A DNA stretch of 5,999 nucleotides from DATGIQ01 sp035295665 (GTDB lineage Bacteria > Planctomycetota > Planctomycetia > Gemmatales > Gemmataceae), in the NCBI GenBank assembly GCA_035295665.1, contig DATGIQ010000461.1, positions 1 through 5,999 of the forward strand, given 5' to 3'. The translations under genes were made by a program, and so were the position numbers. This document shows, one piece after another, positions 1-5,506 of this stretch (within the stretch, counting starts at the first letter, position 1; each line of letters begins with the position of its first letter). Under the pieces are notes generated by a model. That model had not been told where the DNA came from and ran no database searches. It worked only from the letters and a program-made list of their open reading frames with translations.

Positions 1-335
1 TCTGCCAATAGCTCGTAGTCGCCAAAATACCGAACGGTAGTCCCCGGCTGCAGGCCGGCGTCGGCACTCGGCGTCGGTGCCAGCGTCGCGGTCTCCCGGT
101 CGCAAGCCGCTTGATCTGAAGCCGCCGGGGCCGGCGCCCACAGCGGATCGGTCAGCAGATCGATGCGGTCGCGGCCGGCGAAGAATTCCGCCAGCTCAGA
201 GGCAAACTCCGGGTAGCGGGCGAGCAATGCTTGCCGGTCCACGGCCTGGCCTTTTTCGGCAGCTTCGACACACGCCACCAGCACCTCTTGCAGCCGTTGC
301 TCTCGGCTGGGCGATTCATTGGCTTCGCCATTCAT
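1..335 (-). CDS. Ser/Thr protein kinase (copy B), N-terminal 111 codons only, runs off the left edge
   Basis: Reading leftward from the ATG at 335-333 gives a 111-codon open frame that continues past the window edge. It matches the N-terminus of the complete kinase at 4523-900 without a gap, at about 73% identity by my hand count. Shared blocks include SREQRLQEVLVACVEA, LLARYPEF, TLAPTPS and VRYFGDYELL. This is the pre-kinase extension seen in planctomycete WD40 kinases; the window ends just before the glycine-rich ATP loop, so no catalytic residue is visible. The name therefore rests on homology to copy A. The start lies 3 bp after the stop of the truncated sigma gene (TAA-ATC-ATG), the same spacing as in copy A, which suggests translational coupling. 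Whether the rest of the gene is intact cannot be seen. Codon positions diverge from copy A with conservative replacements, so it has probably been under selection. Confidence 0.85.
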   Translation of the reverse strand, partial: MNGEANESPSREQRLQEVLVACVEAAEKGQAVDRQALLARYPEFASELAEFFAGRDRIDLLTDPLWAPAPAASDQAACDRETATLAPTPSADAGLQPGTTVRYFGDYELLA

Positions 336-800
336 GATTTATTCTCGTTCTGCTTCTACCAGGACTTCGCGTAGTTTCTTGAGGCCGCGAAACAACAGGG
401 CGGCCACAGCTCCTTTGCTCCGGTCCACGTGCTGGGCGACTTCCGCCAGTGGACAACCTTGCAGATGGTGCAGCTCCACCGCTTGCCGCTGATCGGACGA
501 CAGCTGGGTCAGGGCCTCTGCCAGGGAGAACAATTGCTCCTCTCGGATGGCCTTCAGGCTGGGCGAGGACTGGTCCGCTGCCAACCAGGCTTCCAGTCGT
601 GAGGACGACGCGTCCAAGGCTGCCTCGAGCGAGCGTTCGCGGCTCACATCGCGTGCCGCGGTGTCAAGCTTGCGGACTTCATCTCTCAAGTTATTGGCCA
701 GGTTACTCCGCAGCCAAGCGATCTTGTTGTGCTCGCTCCGCTCCTGGAACTGGCTCATGGCTTGGTGGGCCTCCAACAGGGTCTGCTGCACCACTCCGGA
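1..800. repeat. Direct tandem duplication, copy B (matches 4189-4988)
   Basis: Positions 1-800 align base for base, with no insertion or deletion that I can find, to 4189-4988: the offset is 4188 bp at the left edge, at both kinase start codons and at the right breakpoint. The right end is sharp: after CTGCTGCACCAC-CCGGA the two copies become unrelated at 800/801 and 4988/4989. The left end lies outside the window. Nucleotide identity in sampled 100-bp blocks is about 79-85%, apart from a much more similar block at 331-488. Confidence 0.9.
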
Positions 801-806
801 TCGCAA
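339..806 (-). pseudogene. 5'-truncated ECF-type sigma factor (copy B)
   Basis: This frame encodes about 153 residues that align without a gap to residues 38-190 of the intact sigma factor at 5099-4527 (about 83% identity). Homology stops abruptly at 800/801, inside conserved region 2, so the first ~37 residues of the sigma are missing. The only available start is a TTG at 806-804 with no purine-rich ribosome site before it; upstream the frame runs through unrelated sequence to a TGA at 860-858. Region 4 with its helix-turn-helix (CPLAEVAQH then DRSKGAVAALLFRGLKKLR) is intact. The normally well-conserved WLRRILANN block reads WLRSNLANN, consistent with relaxed constraint on region 2. Without the start of region 2 it should bind core polymerase and the -10 element poorly. 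I read it as a decaying duplicate. An alternative is a shortened protein kept as a DNA-binding competitor, or a leader that only serves to couple translation to kinase B. Confidence 0.72.
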
Positions 807-899
807 GCCGATTGGGCGCTGGGCACGGGGCCGCAGGGAAGCGGCCCGTGGGCTCCTTCAGCGCGCCCCGTTGGGACGGTCGGCCAGCGCCCTGGCGTC
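801..899. other. Junction segment between kinase A and truncated sigma B
   Basis: About 100 bp lies between the kinase A stop and the point where sigma B homology begins. It has no similarity to the sequence upstream of sigma A (4989-5088), so it is foreign to the duplicated unit at this side or derives from the original kinase 3' end. Read in the kinase A frame it encodes 13 residues, DARALADRPNGAR, then a TGA at 860-858; these follow naturally from the WD motif interrupted by the TAG at 902-900. The remainder is GC-rich, has nested inverted repeats, and shows no ribosome site or promoter for sigma B. Confidence 0.6.
814..892. repeat. Nested inverted repeats in the junction segment
   Basis: An outer perfect 9-bp inverted repeat pairs GGGCGCTGG (814-822) with CCAGCGCCC (884-892). 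Inside it, CACGGGGCCGC (824-834) and GCGGCCCGTG (841-850) form a stem of about ten pairs with one bulged base and the loop AGGGAA. The inner hairpin lies downstream of kinase A on the minus strand and resembles a terminator stem, but no T-run follows on either strand. It could be an imperfect transcription or mRNA-end structure, the remnant of a small mobile element, or a scar at the recombination point. GC-rich DNA makes such pairings more likely by chance. Confidence 0.45.
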
Positions 900-3800
900 C
901 TAGATTCTGATTTCGGCCGGTTCTTGGATCAACGGATTGAGTTCCCCGATTCCGAAAGACGCGGCCAGACCGTTGCCATCGGGGCTGAAGGCTACGCTGT
1001 TAACCAAGTTAGAAGACCCAGTCAAGGTGATGACCTCCTGGCCCGAGGTCAAGTCCCAGAGTTTCACGCCGGAGACCCCGGCCCTCTCGCCGAGCCCCCC
1101 AGCCGCGGCGAGGCGTTTGCCATCGGCACTAAACGCCATCCCTACGACTTGATGCGAGTAGCAGTTAAAGCTGAGGATCTCCTCGGCGGTCGTCGCATCG
1201 CGGATCGTTACAAAGTCGCCCCTGGCAACGGCCACTCGCTTGCCGTCGAGAGAGAACACAACGTGCACCCCCATCTGCAGTCCTCCGATCGTGAAGGTCT
1301 TGCGCTTGCCTCCTGTGGCGATGTCCCAAAGCGATACCGTGTTGTCGCTGCTTCCCGTGGCAAGGGATCTGACATCCCCAGAGAAGGCCAGGCTCACCAC
1401 CATGCGATCATGCGGGAGTATCTGCAGCTCGCTTCCCGTAGTCACGTCTAGCAACTGAACTCGAGACGAATCAGACCCCCTTGCCACTGCCAACACGTTC
1501 CCATCGGGCGAGAATGCCAAGGCGGTCACGATTTCGACTTTGTTGTTCTCCTTGAGTTTCCAAATCTCCTTCCCGGTGGCAACCTCGCAAAGGGTTACCG
1601 AAGCAGGAGGGACGATACGACCACCAGCGAATCCGCGGGTGCTCAGCGCCACGCCGGCATTCAGCCCCAGGCCGGTATTCAGCGCCACCTTCTGACCATC
1701 CGGCGAAAAGGCGGCCCCGGATATATAGGGGATTTCAGTTTTGCAGATGGTGCGGAATCGTGGCTGTCCGGTAGTCGCATCATATCCTTTCACAGCTCGA
1801 CTCTCATCGATGCCCATCAGGGTGCTGCCGTCCCGAGAAAAGGCCACAGCCAGAACTCGGTTCTCCTGTTTTAGCACGAGGGGCCCGAGTGCCCGTCCGA
1901 GTTCCCATATCTTGATCCGGCCATCCCGACTGCCGGAAGCCAACACACCACTGTTCCTGGCGAGCGCGACACTATTGACCGCAGTCGTGTGCCCCAGGAA
2001 AGTCGTGCGGAGTTGCCCGGTTGCTGGGTCCCATATTCTGACCGTTCCGTCTTCGGATCCCGATGCCAGTGTCTTGCCATCGGCCGAATACGCAATGGAA
2101 TAAACCATGCCGGCGTGGCCCCGCAGGGTGGCCCGCTCCTTCCCTGAAGGCAGATCCAACAGGCGGATCGTTCGATCGAAACCGGACCCAGCCAAAGTTC
2201 CACCATCCGGCGCAATGGCGACCGAGGTGAACGCTGTCGATCCGGTGATGACCCTTCCAGTTGCCGTGGTCAAGTCCCACAAGAGCACGCCGCCCGCCAT
2301 TTTCCTTGTACGGTCGAGAATAGCGTACGCTCCGCCGCCGATGGCCAAAATCGCGTGGCTTGGGGCCAACGCCGCGCACATGGGGGTGACCATACTCCCT
2401 TTCAGGGGAATCACAGTCTTCGCCATCAAAGCCGTTCTGTCCATTTGTGAGAAAGTGCCATTGATGAAACTCATCGGAGCCGACAGTCGAGAGGGCTCGA
2501 ACTTCTCTACAGTGGCTGGCTTCTGGCCATCCAAGTCCAGAATCTGACTCTCCAGGGCGCTCGAGAATCCTTCAAGGGAGGGTTTCGCCATTCCCATCAC
2601 GACCTCGCCCATCTTCGACGAGTTCGCCACTGCCAGCTTCGTCAAGTCCGCCGTCCCCTGGGGCTTCGCTGTGACGAGCGCCAGGCTCTTCCCATTTTCG
2701 GTAAATGCCATCGAAACGATCGTGCCGGTCACCGCGAAAGTGCGCAGGCGCGTGCCGGTGGTTATGTCCCACAGCGTGATCTCTTTATCCTTCGCATTTG
2801 AGGCAAGGATTCTGCCATCGCGTGAGAGTGCCACCGTAATCATGATCGGACTTGGAGGCGTAGCTTCTGTTACCGCCTCCTCATCCCTCAAAGTGAAGCG
2901 TTCACCATGAGCGAGGCGCCACAGATAGCGCCACTCGAAGGAACGCAAATCGTTCTGATCCCGCTGCGGCCGATGCCGCTCCAACAAACCGACAAGGCGC
3001 GGCGCGTTCGCGGCTTCCCAGGCTGCATGTGCCGATTGCATGTCGGCCGCGTAAAGAATGCGGCGAGCAGTTTCTTGCGCCGCGGCTGCCTTGGCCTGTT
3101 CGAGCTGAGCCCTTTGTTCCAGTTGATTCACCTCAACACGCTTCTCGGCGGCCCGTTTGGATTGCTCTTCCGCTTGCATCTGAGCCGCGTGCTGCTTGTC
3201 CAACGCGATCTGCAACTGTTCGTGCGCGAGCTCTAGATCTTGAACGGCGGCCGCCCGCATCGCTAAGTTCTGCCACAGGAATCCGCCTAGGAGCAGTAAG
3301 CCCAACGCCGCCGCCGTGCTCACGGCCACCAACCCTGCCACCGCCGGCCGACGCCGGGCCCATTTGAGCGTCTTCTCCAAGATAGAACTTGGACGCGCCT
3401 CAATCGGCTCGCCGGCCAGCCAGCGCTCGAGGTCTTTGGCCAAATCCTCGGCGGAACCGTAACGCCGTTCTGGTTCCTTTTCCAGGCATTTCAGACAGAT
3501 GGTCTCCAGGTCGCGATCGATTCGCGAATGAAGCAAGTGGGGCGGTTTCGGTTCCTGCTCCAACACCTGCAGCACCGTGTCCAGGGGCGTCTCAGCACGA
3601 AACGGGGGTCGCCCCGTGAGGAGCTCGTAGAGAATAGCCCCGAGGCCATAAACATCAACCGCGGTGCTGCACTTCCCTTTCTTGCCAGCGGCTTGCTCCG
3701 GGGCCATGTAGCTCGGCGTGCCCATGATCGCCCCGGACTGGGTCAAGTTTCCATCCTGTTTGACCCGCTTGGCCAGTCCAAAGTCAGTAAGGTGAGGCTG

Positions 3801-4523
3801 TCCTTTCGCGTCTAGCAGGATATTCGCCGGCTTCAAGTCCCGGTGCAGGATGCCGTGCTGATGGGCATGATGGACAGCTCGGGCCGCCTTGGCTATCAAC
3901 TCAGCGGCGGCTGGTTGACCGGGAAGCAATTGGGGAATCCGCTGGCTCAGGCTGCCGCCTTCGATCAGCTTCATGCTGAAGTAATGCTGGCCATCGTGCT
4001 CGCCCACCTCGTAGATGGGCACAATGTTGGGGTGATCGAGGTTCGCCGCTGCTTCAGCTTCGGCGTGGAAGCGCTGCACGTCCCACGCCGACGCTAGTTG
4101 GCCGGCAAGGATCATTTTCAAGGCCACGGTGCGGTTGAGGCTGACTTGCCGTGCCTTGTAGACCACGCCCATGCCACCGCGAGCAATCTCCTGCAGTAAC
4201 TCGTAGTCACCAAAGTAGCGAACTTTGGTCCCCGGTTGTGGGACGCTCTCTGCACTCGGTGTGGGTGCTAGCGTTGGGGCATCCTGATCGGAAGCAGCTT
4301 GACCGGGAACAGCCGGTGCCAGCGCCCGCAGCGGCTCGGCAAGCAGTTCGACCCGGTCACGGTTGGCAAAGAACTCCGTTAATTCAGTGACGAACTCCGG
4401 ATAGCGGGCCAGCAGTTCTTGCCGGTCCACGGCTTGGCCCTTTTCTGTGGCTTCAACACAAGCAACCAGCACTTCTTGCAGCCGTTGCTCCCGGCTGGGC
4501 GTTTCGTTGCCTTCGCTCTTCAT
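900..4523 (-). CDS. Membrane-anchored Hanks-type Ser/Thr protein kinase with WD40 repeat domain (copy A)
   Basis: The product has 1207 residues. Residues 1-105 are a non-catalytic N-terminal extension. The kinase domain (about 107-370) has every key motif: glycine-rich ARGGMGVVY (114-122), Lys136 in VALK, probable helix-C Glu155, HRDLKPAN (227-234, catalytic Asp229), DFG (247-249), GTPSYMAPEQ (268-277) and DVYGLG (290-295), so it should be active. RRRP (390-393) precedes one hydrophobic helix (about 394-417), placing the kinase in the cytoplasm and the rest outside the inner membrane. A charged coiled coil (about 425-490) and a linker with SFEWRYLWRL (528-537) lead into WD40 repeats from about 560, with strand ends such as LWDITTG (584-590), IWDPATG (830-836) and LWDLTSG (1155-1161): about twelve complete repeats plus a thirteenth cut after EIRI. 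The stop is TAG where the WD Trp (TGG) is expected. The ATG is fixed by its 3-bp spacing from the sigma stop and by match with copy B. It probably senses an envelope signal and phosphorylates partners including the adjacent sigma; the targets are inferred. Confidence 0.95.
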   Translation of the reverse strand: MKSEGNETPSREQRLQEVLVACVEATEKGQAVDRQELLARYPEFVTELTEFFANRDRVELLAEPLRALAPAVPGQAASDQDAPTLAPTPSAESVPQPGTKVRYFGDYELLQEIARGGMGVVYKARQVSLNRTVALKMILAGQLASAWDVQRFHAEAEAAANLDHPNIVPIYEVGEHDGQHYFSMKLIEGGSLSQRIPQLLPGQPAAAELIAKAARAVHHAHQHGILHRDLKPANILLDAKGQPHLTDFGLAKRVKQDGNLTQSGAIMGTPSYMAPEQAAGKKGKCSTAVDVYGLGAILYELLTGRPPFRAETPLDTVLQVLEQEPKPPHLLHSRIDRDLETICLKCLEKEPERRYGSAEDLAKDLERWLAGEPIEARPSSILEKTLKWARRRPAVAGLVAVSTAAALGLLLLGGFLWQNLAMRAAAVQDLELAHEQLQIALDKQHAAQMQAEEQSKRAAEKRVEVNQLEQRAQLEQAKAAAAQETARRILYAADMQSAHAAWEAANAPRLVGLLERHRPQRDQNDLRSFEWRYLWRLAHGERFTLRDEEAVTEATPPSPIMITVALSRDGRILASNAKDKEITLWDITTGTRLRTFAVTGTIVSMAFTENGKSLALVTAKPQGTADLTKLAVANSSKMGEVVMGMAKPSLEGFSSALESQILDLDGQKPATVEKFEPSRLSAPMSFINGTFSQMDRTALMAKTVIPLKGSMVTPMCAALAPSHAILAIGGGAYAILDRTRKMAGGVLLWDLTTATGRVITGSTAFTSVAIAPDGGTLAGSGFDRTIRLLDLPSGKERATLRGHAGMVYSIAYSADGKTLASGSEDGTVRIWDPATGQLRTTFLGHTTAVNSVALARNSGVLASGSRDGRIKIWELGRALGPLVLKQENRVLAVAFSRDGSTLMGIDESRAVKGYDATTGQPRFRTICKTEIPYISGAAFSPDGQKVALNTGLGLNAGVALSTRGFAGGRIVPPASVTLCEVATGKEIWKLKENNKVEIVTALAFSPDGNVLAVARGSDSSRVQLLDVTTGSELQILPHDRMVVSLAFSGDVRSLATGSSDNTVSLWDIATGGKRKTFTIGGLQMGVHVVFSLDGKRVAVARGDFVTIRDATTAEEILSFNCYSHQVVGMAFSADGKRLAAAGGLGERAGVSGVKLWDLTSGQEVITLTGSSNLVNSVAFSPDGNGLAASFGIGELNPLIQEPAEIRI

Positions 4524-4988
4524 GATTTATTCTCGTTCTGCTTCTACCAGGACGGCGCGTAGTTTCTTGAGGCCACGAAACAACAGGGCGGCCACAGCTC
4601 CTTTGCTCCGGTCCATGTGCTGGGCGACTTCCGCCAGTGGACAACCTTGCAGATGGTGCAGCTCCACCGCTTGCCGTTGGTCGGACGGCAGCTGGGTGAG
4701 GGCATCGGCAAGGAGCAGCAATTGCTCCTGCCGCATGGCTTTCTGGCTGGGCGAAGACTGGTCTGCGGCCAGCCAGACTTCCAGTCGCGAGGAGGATGCC
4801 TCCAAAGCGGCTTCGAGCGAGCGTTCGCGCCTCACCTCCCGTGCCGCGGTCTCGAGCTTGCGGATTTCATCCCGCAGGTTGTTGGCGAGGATCCGCCGCA
4901 GCCAGGCCGCCTTGTGGCGGTCGCTCCGTTGCGGGAAGCGGCTTCTGGCCTGGTAGGCCTCCAATAGAGTCTGCTGCACCACGCCGGA
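4189..4988. repeat. Direct tandem duplication, copy A (matches 1-800)
   Basis: This is the partner of the repeat at the left edge. It covers codons 38 to the end of the intact sigma gene and the first 111 codons of kinase A. Copy A keeps the 5' part of the sigma gene and its leader, which copy B lacks, so copy A is the structurally complete version of the unit. Confidence 0.9.
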
Positions 4989-5099
4989 GAGATCGACCTT
5001 GCTACGCAGGCGCGGGGCTACTTGCAGTTTGGCAAGCAGGCCAAGGTATTCGCGAAAGCGTTCCAGTCCGCCGCTCGGATTGGTCAGCTCAGGCTGCAT
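4527..5099 (-). CDS. ECF-type RNA polymerase sigma factor (copy A), kinase-linked
   Basis: The product has 190 residues from the ATG at 5099-5097, a normal length for this family. Region 2 (about 10-80) includes DLSGVVQQTLLEAY (36-49) and WLRRILANNLRDEIRK (66-81), which bind core polymerase and the -10 element. A variable linker (about 82-120) follows. Region 4 (about 121-185) holds ALTQLPSDQRQAVELHHLQG and the helix-turn-helix CPLAEVAQHMDRSKGAVAALLFRGLKKLR-type block (153-181) that reads the -35 element. The acidic DAED-like patch usual in region 2.2 is reduced to one Asp (D36, as DLSG). I chose ATG 5099 over a GTG at 5156 because AGGGAG lies 4 bases before it and homology starts after it. 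The stop overlaps the leader of the kinase gene (TAA-ATC-ATG), so the two are very likely co-transcribed and translationally coupled. No anti-sigma gene is visible, so regulation by the kinase is the natural inference. Confidence 0.92.
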   Translation of the reverse strand: MQPELTNPSGGLERFREYLGLLAKLQVAPRLRSKVDLSGVVQQTLLEAYQARSRFPQRSDRHKAAWLRRILANNLRDEIRKLETAAREVRRERSLEAALEASSSRLEVWLAADQSSPSQKAMRQEQLLLLADALTQLPSDQRQAVELHHLQGCPLAEVAQHMDRSKGAVAALLFRGLKKLRAVLVEAERE

Positions 5100-5103
5100 G
5101 CCG

Positions 5104-5109
5104 CTCCCT
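5104..5109 (-). promoter_or_regulatory. Ribosome binding site of the intact sigma gene
   Basis: On the minus strand AGGGAG stands 4 bases before the ATG at 5099. It is the best Shine-Dalgarno match near either candidate start and decides the 190-residue start over the longer GTG start at 5156. Confidence 0.6.
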
Positions 5110-5195
5110 ATGGGAATAAGCGTGAACCGTGCAGAAGAATTACGCGCCTCGCGCACGAATTGCGAACCGATACTCTGGACCGAGCATGTTCACGC

Positions 5196-5224
5196 ATTAT
5201 CATAGCTCAGCCGAGGTGTGACTG
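5196..5224 (-). promoter_or_regulatory. Possible sigma70-like promoter of the sigma-kinase operon
   Basis: On the minus strand TATGATAAT (5204-5196) contains two overlapping 5-of-6 matches to the -10 consensus (TATGAT and GATAAT) in otherwise GC-rich DNA. With a 17-bp spacer the -35 would be CAGTCA (5224-5219), only 3 of 6 matches. A start here would leave a leader of about 90 bases before the sigma ATG. The -10 is suggestive and the -35 weak, so this is a candidate only. Confidence 0.3.
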
Positions 5225-5483
5225 CGAGAGTTCCTCGCGCCGAGCGACTAGGGACCATTGCGGTATGTGCCTCGGTGAGGCCGCTCGAAAGATCTGCGCC
5301 AGGAGCATGGCGCCGGGTATCCCGCCGCCGTTGGCAGCGCGGAAAGGGCAGCGGCACACCCGGCTTTTCCCTGATCTATCGTATGCCTGGACGGCAACCG
5401 TCCCCGATTGCCTGCTCGGAGGGACGTTCGGGGCCGCCCAAAGGAACGTGGCTGCGGGAATGAGTAGCTGGAGCGTCTGCGCT

Positions 5484-5506
5484 AAAGAGAAACCGCACGC
5501 GCGGTT
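5484..5506 (-). terminator. Possible intrinsic terminator of the recombinase gene
   Basis: On the minus strand a perfect 6-bp stem AACCGC-GCGT-GCGGTT (5506-5491) begins inside the recombinase TAA and is followed by TCTCTTT (5490-5484). A GC-rich stem and a T-rich tail at the right place fit a Rho-independent terminator, but the stem is short and the T-run interrupted. Confidence 0.4.

Larger units (their letters stand above)
5100..5504. other. Intergenic region without a recognised gene
   Basis: About 400 bp separates the recombinase stop from the sigma ATG. Open frames exist on both strands, but none shows a recognisable motif, a good ribosome site or any homology I can name. The right part (about 5280-5504) is GC-rich and featureless to my eye. 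The left part holds the candidate -10 element, the sigma ribosome site, and small overlapping inverted repeats such as GCGAG-AGTTC-CTCGC (5224-5238) and CTCG-CGC-CGAG (5234-5244), one of which places GGAAC of the minus strand in its loop. I see no tRNA gene, attachment site or terminal repeat for the recombinase here. Confidence 0.55.

Noticed and set aside
824..850. Intrinsic terminator for kinase A
   Set aside because: The stem is good but no T-run follows on either strand, so it is reported only as an inverted repeat.
729..1451. Plus-strand open frame of 240 codons
   Set aside because: It lies antisense to sigma B and kinase A, has no recognisable domain or ribosome site, and is what GC-rich codon bias produces opposite a long gene.
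2700..4523. CRISPR arrays, tRNA or rRNA genes, or insertion-sequence ends within the window
   Set aside because: I saw no regularly spaced identical repeats, tRNA-like cloverleaf or paired terminal repeats with flanking target duplications.
5100..5156. Longer sigma start (GTG at 5156) adding 19 residues
   Set aside because: The added residues have no family resemblance, while the ATG at 5099 has AGGGAG at a good distance and gives the usual length.
5230..5234. ECF-type autoregulatory -35 (GGAAC on the minus strand)
   Set aside because: No matching -10 such as CGTC lies at the usual 16-17 bp distance; GGAAC alone is too short to call.
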